64,000 nt of DNA from CAG-964 sp902789345 (GTDB lineage Bacteria > Bacillota > Clostridia > Oscillospirales > Acutalibacteraceae): the NCBI GenBank assembly GCA_052117325.1, contig JBQKJJ010000001.1. The stretch is one strand, 5' to 3'. Within the stretch, counting starts at the first letter, position 1; each line of letters starts with the position of its first letter. Position numbers and translations under genes: made by a program. Under the pieces are notes generated by a model. That model did not search any database. It was not told the origin of the DNA and was given only the letters and a program-made list of their open reading frames with translations. Of the stretch, positions 46,731 to 55,157 are shown piece by piece.

Positions 46731-47660
46731 TTAAATAACCCAGTCCCAGTACTCGTTATTTTTAAGCTGGCTTGGACTTGGGCTGTACTCCAACTGAGGG
46801 TTTTTAACGCTTACTTTCATTCCGGCTGATACCGAGTTTACAATAAATGCGTTGCCTCCTATGGTTGCACCGTCGCCAATAACTGTTTCTCCTCCTAGTA
46901 CAGAGGTGCCTGAGTATATGGTAACATTGTTTCCTATAGTAGGGTGTCGCTTTACACCCTTTAGCTGCTGACCTTTTCTTGTAGACAAACCGCCCAAGGT
47001 AACACCCTGGTATATTTTAACATTGTCGCCTATTACGGTGGTTTCGCCTATTACCACTCCTGTGCCGTGGTCGATAAAGAAATGCTTGCCTATAGTAGCG
47101 CCCGGGTGTATGTCAATGCCTGTTGCACTGTGGGCGTATTCGGAAATAATTCTCGGTATCATAGGCACATTCATAATAAAAAGCTCGTGCGCAATTCTGT
47201 AAACTGTAATTGCGAACACACCCGGGTAACAGAATATTATTTCGTCTGTACTGTATGCAGCCGGGTCGCCGTCATATGCGGCTTGAATGTCAGTTGCCAA
47301 ATATTCACGAATAGTAGGTATCTTTTGGATAAAATTATTTACAATCTCGTCTGCTGCTGCCAAAATTTCTGAACGCTCACATTCCGCACAATTTTCATTG
47401 TTGCCAAGGGCTTTGGCCACTTGTTTTTTTAGGTTATACTGTATAAACTCAAGTCGTTCACCCAAAAGGTATCTAATGTATTCCGAACGAACCTTGTTTT
47501 TATCAAAAAAGCCCGGAAACAGCAGTCTGCGAAGTTCCTCCACAATTTTAATAAGTGTGTCTTTATTTACAATATTGTCCTCATCTATTCTGCAAATCAA
47601 GTCGTGCTTTTTGTAGCTTTCTAAAATGGTATTAACTGTATTTTCAGTATTGTTACTCAT
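46731..47660 (-). CDS. cysE: serine O-acetyltransferase, long form
   Basis: A 309-residue enzyme forming O-acetylserine from serine and acetyl-CoA, the acceptor for sulfide in cysteine synthesis. The N-terminal 130 residues are helical. The hexapeptide-repeat domain contains GIDIHPGATIGKHFFIDHGT with the catalytic-type His/Asp, GVVIGETTVIGDNVKIYQGV, and GGETVIGDGATIGGNAFIVN. A short C-terminal tail (QLEYSPSPSQLKNN) follows. It is longer than E. coli CysE (273), similar to forms in Bacteroidetes and some clostridia. No cysK is adjacent. The ATG at 47660 has AAAGGATAG upstream. Confidence 0.92.
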   Translation of the reverse strand: MSNNTENTVNTILESYKKHDLICRIDEDNIVNKDTLIKIVEELRRLLFPGFFDKNKVRSEYIRYLLGERLEFIQYNLKKQVAKALGNNENCAECERSEILAAADEIVNNFIQKIPTIREYLATDIQAAYDGDPAAYSTDEIIFCYPGVFAITVYRIAHELFIMNVPMIPRIISEYAHSATGIDIHPGATIGKHFFIDHGTGVVIGETTVIGDNVKIYQGVTLGGLSTRKGQQLKGVKRHPTIGNNVTIYSGTSVLGGETVIGDGATIGGNAFIVNSVSAGMKVSVKNPQLEYSPSPSQLKNNEYWDWVI

Positions 47661-47826
47661 ATTTGCCTATCCTTTCATAAGAGGGATTATATATTAAATG
47701 TTGGTTTGTTCTATAGTATTTAACATATCAAAACATTGTTAAAATAACCACCATACTTAATATTATAAACTATCTTTAGTTTTCGTCAATATTTCTTTTA
47801 GGTTTTTAGTTATAGGCGTATTTACC

Positions 47827-48147
47827 TTGACAAAATGTGTCTGATTGTGTATTATAAAATATATCAAATGCATAGGAATTAGCGCATCTTACGGTTTAGT
47901 GGGTGCGGCTGTCTATGTTATTTTTTATGTTTTCTGCAAGGAAATTTGTAAGGTTTTAACGCTTGGCCGACGCTGTTTTGCAGTGTCGGTATCTTTTTAA
48001 CGGGCCGGTTAAACGGCGCTATAGGCGTTAAAGCATAAGGGTATTAACATTCTGTTTATTGCGGCTTTAGTGTAGGCACAGTTTATTTGTGCGGCTTTGC
48101 CCTTTGCTGCAAATGGTTTAAGACACAAAAGGAGATTGGTTAGAACT
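47827..48147 (+). promoter_or_regulatory. nadA promoter and terminator-containing leader
   Basis: TTGACA (47827-47832), 17-bp spacer and TATTAT (47850-47855) put +1 near 47862, about 286 bases before the ATG. The leader holds an AGC-GCATC / GGTGC-GGCT hairpin (47881-47910) and an intrinsic terminator CCGACGCTG (47967-47975)/CAGTGTCGG (47981-47989) followed by TATCTTTTT. Downstream, GCCG/CGGC and TTAAC/GTTAA pairings (47997-48015) could compete. This is the layout of a transcription attenuator; the class is not recognised. Bases 47661-47826 hold nothing recognisable. Confidence 0.55.
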
Positions 48148-49062
48148 ATGAATATGTATGAGCTACAGCAGGAGATTATTCGCTTAAAAAAGGAAAAAGA
48201 CATTTGTATTTTGGCACACAGCTACCAGGCAAGAGAGATTGTAGAGGTTGCTGATTTTACAGGCGATTCTTTTCAGCTAAGCGTTATGGCAGAAAAAGCG
48301 CCAAATAAAAATGTTATTATGTGCGGCGTTCGCTTTATGGCTGAAACGGTAAAGCTGCTTTCACCTGAAAAGACTGTATATCTTGCAAATCCTATAGCAG
48401 GCTGTCCTATGGCAGAGCAAATGGATAAGGAGCTTATAGAGGGTGTAAAGGAGAAATACCCTGATTATACAGTTGTAGCTTATATAAATACTACAACAGA
48501 CCTAAAAACAGTCTGTGATGTTTGTGTAACCTCATCATCAGCTGTTAAAATTGTTAAGAAGCTACCACAGAAGAATATACTTTTCATACCTGACTGTAAC
48601 TTGGGAGATTATGTTTCAAAGCAGGTTCCGGAAAAGAACTTTAAACTGCTTAGCGGCGGTTGTCCTATTCATGCCAGAGTATCTGCAAGAGATGCTAAAA
48701 AGGCAAGAGAAATGTATCCAAACGCAGAAATTTTAGTTCACCCTGAGTGTACACCGGATGTTGTTGCGCTTGCTGATTTTGTAGGTTCTACATCTGCAAT
48801 TATGAATTACGCAAAGCAATCGGATAAAAAGGAATTTGTTATCGGAACAGAAATAAGCATTGCAGAACATTTGTCATATGAATGTCCTGACAAGCGTTTC
48901 TACACTCTGTCAAAAAATCTTATCTGCCCAAATATGAAGTCTACTACACTTGTAGATGTATACAACACTGTTGTAGGTACAGGCGGAGAAGAAATTGTAC
49001 TTGATGAAGATACTATGGTTAAGGCCAGAAAATGTATTGATAAAATGATAGAGCTTGGCTAA
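48148..49062 (+). CDS. nadA: quinolinate synthase A
   Basis: A 304-residue [4Fe-4S] enzyme that condenses iminoaspartate with dihydroxyacetone phosphate to quinolinate for NAD synthesis. Cluster cysteines are Cys86 (IAGCPMAE), Cys172 (GGCPIHARV) and Cys260 (ICPNMKST). ILAHSYQAREIVEVADFTGD and VHPECTPDVVALADFVGSTS are also diagnostic. The ATG at 48148 is 13 bases from AGGAG (a little long); the frame is open to 48097. nadB and nadC, usually adjacent, are absent here. A leader with a terminator hairpin precedes it. Confidence 0.96.
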   Translation: MNMYELQQEIIRLKKEKDICILAHSYQAREIVEVADFTGDSFQLSVMAEKAPNKNVIMCGVRFMAETVKLLSPEKTVYLANPIAGCPMAEQMDKELIEGVKEKYPDYTVVAYINTTTDLKTVCDVCVTSSSAVKIVKKLPQKNILFIPDCNLGDYVSKQVPEKNFKLLSGGCPIHARVSARDAKKAREMYPNAEILVHPECTPDVVALADFVGSTSAIMNYAKQSDKKEFVIGTEISIAEHLSYECPDKRFYTLSKNLICPNMKSTTLVDVYNTVVGTGGEEIVLDEDTMVKARKCIDKMIELG

Positions 49063-49072
49063 TCTTATAAAC

Positions 49073-49105
49073 AAAAAGGGTTCGGTATTGTGCCGAGCCC
49101 TTTTT
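49073..49105 (+). terminator. intrinsic terminator of nadA
   Basis: AAAAAGGGTTCGG (49073-49085) pairs with CCGAGCCCTTTTT (49093-49105), one wobble, ending in T's. Confidence 0.92.
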
Positions 49106-49163
49106 ATATGTTGTGGGTAGTTTTACTTTTTATTGCCATTATAACCTACAAAAGCATAAACAA

Positions 49164-49192
49164 AAGCGCAGCAGCTATTTGCCACTACGCTT
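49164..49192 (-). terminator. terminator of the ATP-grasp gene
   Basis: On the minus strand AAGCGTAGTGGC pairs with GCTGCTGCGCTT over 12 positions with wobbles and exits into TTTTGTTTATG. Confidence 0.7.
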
Positions 49193-49245
49193 CTAAATCT
49201 AACTTTTGGGCACCACAATGCCAGGCTTTAGTTATTTATATAATA

Positions 49246-50259
49246 TTACAGCTTAATGCCAAACTCTTCAATTTTCGGTATTAAACCAATGCGTGGCTTG
49301 TCAGGGTCAGGCAGCTGTGGAAAGTCATATGCAGGGTAGTCGTTACCCTCTACTATGGCAGGGCCGTTTGGTGTAAGGCACACATCCCAGCCTACATATC
49401 TAAACTCAGGTATAACCATAGCGGCTTTCTTAACCATTTCTTTAACCTCATCCATAAACGGAAGTTTATAGCCTACGAATTTAATACCTGTAGCCGGGTG
49501 AGCGTCATAATTAACCAGTGCAGAAGTGTGGCCCTGACCGATAATTTCGCCCTTATCAAGGTCAAAGTGGCAGGCAAGTCCGCCATTTTCAAGGTTGTCA
49601 ACAAAACCGCCGTTGTTGCCCATTTTAAATACGGCATATAAAATATTCGCCTGTCCGTTATTTACCAGTGTTACCACACGCAGGCAGTTTAAGGAATTTG
49701 GATATATTTTTGCAGCCTGTGGGTGCTGTACTATAACCTCTTCAATAACACCAAAGTTTTTGTCAGGGTTAGTTATATAATCCCACAGAGCTTTTGTGTC
49801 GGTAAAGTCTGCAACCTTTATTTTCTCTATTCCCTTACCGCTTTCGCCTATATACGGCTTTGCAAAGAAATATTCCTTGCCCTGTACAAACTTCTCAAAG
49901 CGTGGGTAATCAATTTTTGCTATATCTAAAATTTCTCTGCCCATAAACTCTGCAAATTTTTCATCAAACAAGTTCTTTTCATCAAATATATGTGAAAATC
50001 TAAGGTCGTTAAGGGTGGTTACCAGCTTTTTGTTTTTCATTCGGGTTAGGTATGTTTTTCTTTCTTTGGCGTTCATATTGTAAAATTCAAAGATTATATA
50101 GTCGTTATAGCCGGCGCCGTACTTTAGTGTGCAGCCTATCATATCAAAAAACAGACCAACCTTGTTTTTGCCGGTTTTTTCGTGAATAATGTCGATTTTC
50201 TCAAACATCTTTTTGAATTTTGCTCCGCCTAAAACTCTTGCAACATACTTTATGTTCAT
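49246..50259 (-). CDS. sugar-transfer-associated ATP-grasp domain protein
   Basis: A 337-residue protein resembling the ATPgrasp_ST family. The ATP-grasp core shows FFAKPYIGESGKGIEKIKV (nucleotide lysine and Gly-rich loop), VIEEVIVQHPQAAKIYPNSL, NCLRVVTLV and YVGWDVCLTPNGPAIVEGND, with the metal-binding Asp/Glu/Asn. The N-terminal 110 residues are helical and basic. Members are often found with exopolysaccharide or peptide-ligation genes and probably join an amino acid or sugar acid to another molecule. The gene upstream on the same strand is an EctB-like aminotransferase, which could supply a diamino acid. The ATG at 50259 has GAGGGAG upstream. Confidence 0.82.
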   Translation of the reverse strand: MNIKYVARVLGGAKFKKMFEKIDIIHEKTGKNKVGLFFDMIGCTLKYGAGYNDYIIFEFYNMNAKERKTYLTRMKNKKLVTTLNDLRFSHIFDEKNLFDEKFAEFMGREILDIAKIDYPRFEKFVQGKEYFFAKPYIGESGKGIEKIKVADFTDTKALWDYITNPDKNFGVIEEVIVQHPQAAKIYPNSLNCLRVVTLVNNGQANILYAVFKMGNNGGFVDNLENGGLACHFDLDKGEIIGQGHTSALVNYDAHPATGIKFVGYKLPFMDEVKEMVKKAAMVIPEFRYVGWDVCLTPNGPAIVEGNDYPAYDFPQLPDPDKPRIGLIPKIEEFGIKL

Positions 50260-50285
50260 ATGAAATAATCTCCCTCTAATTAAAT

Positions 50286-50310
50286 AAGGCAGAGTGTTAA
50301 GCTCTGCCTT
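50286..50310 (-). terminator. hairpin between ectB-like and ATP-grasp genes
   Basis: AAGGCAGAG (50286-50294) pairs with CTCTGCCTT (50302-50310). On the minus strand the exit is not T-rich, so it may be a leaky terminator or a processing hairpin rather than a full stop. Confidence 0.5.
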
Positions 50311-50389
50311 TAATTTTTTAAGTTTACTGTCATTAAGCCCTTTGTTAATAGCCGATTACCGGTGTAAAAGAGCTTAAAATTCAGCATTC

Positions 50390-51655
50390 TTACTTTATTT
50401 CTGCCAAGCTTTCGGCAATAGCCTTTTTAAGCTTTGTAAGTCCCTCAAGCAGAACCTCTTTTTCAATTACAAGAGGAGGCATTATCTTTACAACAGAATC
50501 CTTTCTGCCGGCACACTCAATAATCAGCCTGTTTTCAAAAGCCTTTGCGGTAACCAATTTACTGAAATTAGCTACAGGTATTTTTTCAAATTCAATACCC
50601 CAAATCATACCAATGCCTCTGTATTCCAAACGACTGTCAAGAGGAAGAATCTCTTTTTCGATAAAATTCTTTATAATTTCACCGCTGTCTTTTGCCTGCT
50701 GTTCAACATTTTCTTTAAGCATAAACTCCAGTCCTGCTTTAGCGGCAACAAAAGCAAGCTGGTTGCCACGGAAGGTACCGTTATGCTCACCCGGATTAAA
50801 CTTGTCAAGCTCAGGCTTAAACAGTGTAAGTGCCAAAGGCAAACCATAACCGCCAATTGATTTTGACAGTACGAAAATATCAGGTTTAATACCGGCTCTT
50901 TCAAAAGAGAAATATGTGCCTGTTCTTGCACAGCCTACCTGAATATCATCGATCATAAGCAAAATGTCGTTATCATCACAGAATTTACGCAAACGCTGTA
51001 GGTACTCAACCTCAAATACCTGAATACCACCCTCAGCCTGTACAGTTTCTATAACTACAGCTGCCGGCTTTTCAATGGCAGAGTGGTCGTCGTCAAGCAA
51101 TCTTTGCATATATTCTATAGTGTCAAACTCCGGGTACATATAAGGAGCAGGAATATGTGTTACATCGTTTAGCTTAACGCCTGCGCCTTTTCTTGCGGCT
51201 TTGTCAGTAGTAAGGGACAAAGCTCCCAATGTCATACCGTGGAAACAGCCCATAAGAGCAAAAACATTGCTTCTGCCTTTAACCTTTCTGGCAAGCTTCA
51301 GTCCTGCTTCAACAGCGTTTGTGCCTGTAGGGCCCGGGAACATAATTTTGTAGTCCAGTCCTCTTGGCTTCAGCACATTTTCTTCCATATAGTCAATAAA
51401 GTCACGCTTAGGAGATGTGTACATATCAAGAGCGTGCATAATGCCGTCGCTTTCTATATAGTCAATCAGCTTTGGCTTAATATAGTTGTTGTTGTGTCCG
51501 TAGTTTACGGCACCTGCGCCGCAAAAGAAGTCTATATATTCATTACCAAGTTCATCAAATAGCTTTGAACCCTTTGCCTTAGTAAAAACAGTAGGAAAGC
51601 GTCTGCAATATGAACGAACTTCTGATTCATATTTTTCAAATGTTTGAGTATTCAA
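50390..51655 (-). CDS. ectB: diaminobutyrate-2-oxoglutarate aminotransferase (EctB-like class III aminotransferase)
   Basis: A 421-residue PLP enzyme. Landmarks of the EctB branch are TFEKYESEVRSYCRRFPTVF, FFCGAGAVNYGHNN, MFPGPTGTNAVEAGLKLARK, MIDDIQVGCARTGTYFSFER and the PLP lysine in LSKSIGGYGLPLAL, followed by HNGTFRGNQLAF. EctB makes 2,4-diaminobutyrate from aspartate semialdehyde. The TTG at 51655 is seven bases from AGAGGA and gives the family's usual length (about 420); an ATG at 51697 adds 14 unaligned residues. EctA and EctC (ectoine) are not adjacent, so the product may serve another molecule. Confidence 0.85.
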   Translation of the reverse strand: MNTQTFEKYESEVRSYCRRFPTVFTKAKGSKLFDELGNEYIDFFCGAGAVNYGHNNNYIKPKLIDYIESDGIMHALDMYTSPKRDFIDYMEENVLKPRGLDYKIMFPGPTGTNAVEAGLKLARKVKGRSNVFALMGCFHGMTLGALSLTTDKAARKGAGVKLNDVTHIPAPYMYPEFDTIEYMQRLLDDDHSAIEKPAAVVIETVQAEGGIQVFEVEYLQRLRKFCDDNDILLMIDDIQVGCARTGTYFSFERAGIKPDIFVLSKSIGGYGLPLALTLFKPELDKFNPGEHNGTFRGNQLAFVAAKAGLEFMLKENVEQQAKDSGEIIKNFIEKEILPLDSRLEYRGIGMIWGIEFEKIPVANFSKLVTAKAFENRLIIECAGRKDSVVKIMPPLVIEKEVLLEGLTKLKKAIAESLAEIK

Positions 51656-51967
51656 AACTTCATCCTCTTTCTGCTTTGTTAAAGTAAAACCATACATAAT
51701 ACTTTCAATTATTAACGATTTTACCCCTTATGAATTTGTTTGTCAAGCGATTGAAATTAATATCACATTTAGTACAAAAATGATAAATTTTACAATGTTT
51801 TTCCTTGCAAATTGCGGTGTGTTGTTGGCAAAAACTATGTCATTCTGAACATAAATAAGGCTGTCAATTTTGCAGCTGAATAACGGGGATTAAAATTATG
51901 CAAAATTACAGATTATTCATTCTTTCATAACAAAAACGGTGTATTCTATAATCGGGAGGCGATAGTA
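51656..51967. other. divergent intergenic region, no gene seen
   Basis: AT-rich. An inverted repeat ATTTTGC (51867-51873)/GCAAAAT (51900-51906) and a TATAAT just upstream of the zincin gene's GGGAGG site are the only notable signals. The small peptide-sized frames here have no support. Confidence 0.4.
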
Positions 51968-52342
51968 ATGTTTACTATAGAAGAAACTAACGATATGCTG
52001 GACGATATAGCTGACGCAATGCCATACGAGCTTTACAGAGAGCTAAGCGGCGGTATACTGCTTATGCCCCAGGCAAAGCTGCACCCAAAGGCGGTAGATA
52101 ATGACCTATACATTCTGGGGGAGTATTGCACAAGCTCTATAGGCAGCTGTATAAAAATATATTATGGCTCTTTTTGCAAAATATACGGTAATTTACGGGC
52201 AGATTTATACAGAGAACAGCTTAGGCGTGTGCTTGCACATGAGTTAAGGCATCATAATGAAAAGCTGGCAGGCAGTGTAGACTTAATTTTGTATGACCAT
52301 AAACGAATTAACGAGTATCTTAAAAGTAAGGGTAAGCTATAA
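51968..52342 (+). CDS. small zincin-like metallopeptidase-fold protein
   Basis: A 124-residue protein similar in layout to the Zincin_1 family of small bacterial metallopeptidases. FTIEETNDMLDDIADAMPYE and YRELSGGILLMPQAKLHPKA form the N-terminal part, and VLAHELRHHNEKLAG contains HExxH (His-Glu-Leu-Arg-His), the zinc site. A following acidic residue (DLILYDHKRINEYL) could be the third ligand. The activity of this family is largely untested. GGGAGGCG precedes the ATG and a TATAAT lies directly upstream. Confidence 0.78.
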   Translation: MFTIEETNDMLDDIADAMPYELYRELSGGILLMPQAKLHPKAVDNDLYILGEYCTSSIGSCIKIYYGSFCKIYGNLRADLYREQLRRVLAHELRHHNEKLAGSVDLILYDHKRINEYLKSKGKL

Positions 52343-52376
52343 TAAAATATTATATTGATTTTTTTAAAGCCATAAG

Positions 52377-52508
52377 CAAGATACAGTAGAAGTGCTTCAA
52401 GAAGAAAACGCCACAAAACCTACAGAACAAGTTCTTAGCCCTAAGGTGACAGATACAAAGGCCGGTAATAAAGCAAGTAAAAAGAAAAAGGCTACAGTTA
52501 GAAAATAA
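52377..52508 (+). pseudogene. possible C-terminal gene remnant, Lys-rich
   Basis: An open frame of about 43 codons without a usable start reads QDTVEVLQEENATKP, TEQVLSPKVTDTKAGNK, ASKKKKATVRK then stops. It is limited upstream by TAA at 52365-52367. Composition is coding-like and the stop is followed by a proper terminator (52530-52568), so it may be the tail of a decayed gene. No family can be named. Confidence 0.3.
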
Positions 52509-52529
52509 CTTAAAATAAAAAGTGAATTT

Positions 52530-52568
52530 GCAGCAGAGCGCAATATACAATTTGCCCTGCTGCTTTTT
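52530..52568 (+). terminator. intrinsic terminator after the remnant frame
   Basis: GCAGCAG-A-GC (52530-52539) pairs with GC-C-CTGCTGC (52554-52563), followed by TTTTT. Confidence 0.85.
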
Positions 52569-52706
52569 GTTGCTTTTAGGGCAAAGAATGTGGCTTTATG
52601 TTGACATTTGGCAAAAAATAATAGATAATATATGTTATGAATTTAGGCTGTGCAGAGCATAATGTGCAATGTTGAAATACGGCTAATGTTAATGGAGGAT
52701 TTATTT

Positions 52707-52976
52707 ATGCGTGCATTTATTACAGTTATTGGTAAGGACACAGTTGGTATTCTTGCAAAGGTTTCCGCCGCTTGTGCCGAAGAAAATATAAGCATTTCAG
52801 AGGTAACACAGAGTGTTTTGCAGGATATGTTCGTTATGATTATGCTTGTTGATATGGATAAGTCAAAGAAAACAATAAGCGAAATGTCGCAAAAGCTTGA
52901 TGAAACAGGCAAGGAAATGGGAATGAAAATTCACATTATGCATGAGGATATTTTTAATTCTATGCACAGAATATAA
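52707..52976 (+). CDS. ACT-domain protein (UPF0237)
   Basis: An 89-residue single ACT domain: RAFITVIGKDTVGILAKVSA, ENISISEVTQSVLQDMF and MLVDMDKSKKTISEM. ACT domains bind small ligands, often amino acids. It is paired with the PFL-family gene 17 bases downstream, a conserved two-gene unit across bacteria and archaea, suggesting the ACT protein senses or regulates for the partner. The ATG at 52707 is eight bases from GGAGG (52694-52698); the frame is open to 52650 without a site. Confidence 0.92.
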   Translation: MRAFITVIGKDTVGILAKVSAACAEENISISEVTQSVLQDMFVMIMLVDMDKSKKTISEMSQKLDETGKEMGMKIHIMHEDIFNSMHRI

Positions 52977-52993
52977 CGGAGGCAGCGAGCATT

Positions 52994-54352
52994 ATGATAA
53001 ATACACACGATATTATCGAAACCGTCAATATGATTGACAATGAAAACCTGGATGTGCGTACAATTACTATGGGTATTTCATTGCTTAGCTGTATTGATGA
53101 GGATATTGACAAGGCATGTACAAAAATTTATGACAAAATTTGCCGTTATGCTAACGACCTTGTAAAAACAGGTGAGGATATTTCTTCTGAATATGGTATT
53201 CCTATAATTCACAAAAGAATATCTGTTACACCAATAGGTATGGTAGCCTCTGCCTGTCAAACGCAGAAAATAGTCAAGTTTGCACTTGCTCTGGAAAAAG
53301 CGGCAAAAACCGTAGGAGTAAACTTTATAGGCGGATATTCCGCACTTGTTCAAAAGGGCTTTTCAGACGGCGACTATGCACTGATTGAAAGCATTCCTGA
53401 GGCTTTGTCTATGACTGACCATGTTTGTTCCTCTGTAAATATAGGCAGCACAAAGGCAGGAATAAATATGGACGCTGTTAAGATGATGGGCAGAATAGTA
53501 AAGAAAACAGCTGAAATGACAGCTGACAGGGATTGTATAGGTGCGGCTAAGCTGGTTGTATTCTGTAACGCTCCTGAGGATAATCCGTTTATGGCAGGTG
53601 CTATGCATGGTCCGGGCGAGCCTGACTGCGAAATCAATGTAGGCGTTTCCGGCCCTGGTGTTGTTCGTGCGGCACTGTCAAAGTGCGGCGACTGTGACCT
53701 TGCTGCTGTAGCGGAGCTTATAAAGAAAACAGCCTTTAAAATAACAAGAACAGGTCAGCTGGTAGCTCAAGAGGCTTCAAGACGCTTAGGAGTTCCGTTT
53801 GGAATTGTAGACCTTTCGTTAGCTCCTACACCGGCGATAGGTGATTCTGTTGCCCATATTCTTGAAGAAATGGGACTTGAGGAGTGCGGCTGTTTTGGTA
53901 CTACAGCTGCTTTGGCACTGCTTAACGATGCAGTTAAAAAGGGCGGCGTTATGGCTTCCTCTCAGGTAGGCGGCTTGTCAGGTGCGTTTATCCCTGTTAC
54001 TGAGGATGCAGGTATGATTTCCGCAGCAAGAAGTGGCTGTTTAACATTAAACAAGCTTGAGGCTATGACAGCTGTATGCTCGGTTGGTCTTGATATGATT
54101 AACATTCCGGGGGATACCACCGCAGAGGTTATTTCTGCTATTATTGCAGACGAGGCCGCTATTGGTATGGTAAACTCAAAAACTACTGCTGTAAGAGTTA
54201 TTCCGGCTATCGGTAAAAAGGAAGGCGACGAGCTTAACTTTGGTGGTTTGCTGGGTGAAGGTCCTGTTATGTATGTAAATCAGAAGTCGCCGGCTAAGTT
54301 TATTAACCGTGGAGGAAGAATTCCTGCACCGCTTCAAAGCCTAAAAAATTAA
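52994..54352 (+). CDS. PFL-family protein (UPF0210/DUF711)
   Basis: A 452-residue protein. IIETVNMIDNENLDVRTITM at the start, NRISVTPIG-like HKRISVTPIGMVA, GDSVAHILEEMGLEECGCFG and GVMASSQVGGLSGAFIPVTE are typical. The family has a glycyl-radical-enzyme-like fold but no confirmed reaction. No glycyl radical motif (RVxG) is seen. GGAGGC precedes the ATG and it forms an operon with the ACT-domain gene. Confidence 0.93.
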   Translation: MINTHDIIETVNMIDNENLDVRTITMGISLLSCIDEDIDKACTKIYDKICRYANDLVKTGEDISSEYGIPIIHKRISVTPIGMVASACQTQKIVKFALALEKAAKTVGVNFIGGYSALVQKGFSDGDYALIESIPEALSMTDHVCSSVNIGSTKAGINMDAVKMMGRIVKKTAEMTADRDCIGAAKLVVFCNAPEDNPFMAGAMHGPGEPDCEINVGVSGPGVVRAALSKCGDCDLAAVAELIKKTAFKITRTGQLVAQEASRRLGVPFGIVDLSLAPTPAIGDSVAHILEEMGLEECGCFGTTAALALLNDAVKKGGVMASSQVGGLSGAFIPVTEDAGMISAARSGCLTLNKLEAMTAVCSVGLDMINIPGDTTAEVISAIIADEAAIGMVNSKTTAVRVIPAIGKKEGDELNFGGLLGEGPVMYVNQKSPAKFINRGGRIPAPLQSLKN

Positions 54353-55157
54353 TTTTAAGGTACACTGCAAGTTTTATATATAATGAGCAGTGGCTTTTAA
54401 GTGATTCTTAGAATAAAAAACTGTGTAAAATTGCTGAAAATAGGCTTATTGATTTTATTAACCAATTGTTACTAAAGCCTTGACAGGTAAATTTTACTAT
54501 GTTATTCTATTATCACCGTAGAATGAAAGGATGTTTTAAGTGGATATAGCTGCTGAATAAGACTAGAAAATTTAACATAATACTCTAACAATGCGTTCGG
54601 TTTAACCCAATGTAAACCGTCTGGCTGTGCTGTGGGTATTTTTGTTGAATATGGGTTTTGCCCATATGCTATGCCGTGCTATAGGCACTTTTGCCTTGCG
54701 GTATTCTGTATGCCGTTGCGTACAGGTGCAGTCTGTTCAAATGCTATATACATATATACTTTTTATATATTCCTAGGGGTGACCGTGTTATACCCCTATG
54801 CATTTTTGAGTTTATATGTGCAAAGTGTTTGTTGTGGCAGACGCTTTGCACATTTTTTATGCCGAAATCTTTATATAGACGGTATATGTGCAATGCTTAA
54901 ACTGCTTTTGTTTGTATGTCGAATTGCAAAAAAGAAATATACACCTAGGTTGTTTCTTTTTAGGGTTGGGTTTGACATAACGGTGAAAGCTCCCTTATCG
55001 GTAAAGCAAAAGGGCAGTGCAGTCTTTTACTGCCTTTTAGCAGGTGAAACCGGGAGTTGCGCTTTAAAACGCAAACTACAATATACAGTAAGCAACAGGA
55101 AAAATCTACAGCTCTAAGATGTGGCTGTAGACAGAGAAGGAAAAGAGGGAGAAATAA
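54353..55157. other. long intergenic region upstream of the ABC exporter
   Basis: No supported protein gene. A 161-codon plus-strand frame at 54632-55117 is Cys-rich, has no ribosome binding site and follows a run of hairpins, so it is rejected. Bases 54480-54858 hold a promoter and structured RNA (listed separately). Bases 54860-55157 contain a second T-followed hairpin (AAAAGGGCAGT/ACTGCCTTTT, about 55008-55039) and the exporter's ribosome binding site. Confidence 0.6.
54480..54858 (+). ncRNA. candidate multi-hairpin leader or small RNA with promoter and terminator
   Basis: TTGACA (54480-54485), 17-bp spacer and TATTCT (54503-54508) give +1 near 54515. Hairpins: CGGTTTA (54598-54604)/TAAACCG (54613-54619); ATATGGG (54649-54655)/CCCATAT (54661-54667); ATGCCG..AGGC / GCCT..CGGTAT (54671-54704); CTGTATGC (54706-54713)/GCGTACAG (54718-54725); TAGGGGT (54774-54780)/ACCCCTA (54792-54798). 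The terminator is TGTGCAAAGTGT (54817-54828)/ACGCTTTGCACA (54841-54852) plus six T's. About 345 nt. Not tmRNA, RNase P or SRP by their conserved strings; unknown. Confidence 0.5.

Noticed and set aside
54632..55117. A 161-codon plus-strand frame
   Set aside because: Cys- and Tyr-rich composition, no ribosome binding site, overlaps a run of hairpins and a strong internal terminator; it is most likely the chance translation of an RNA region.
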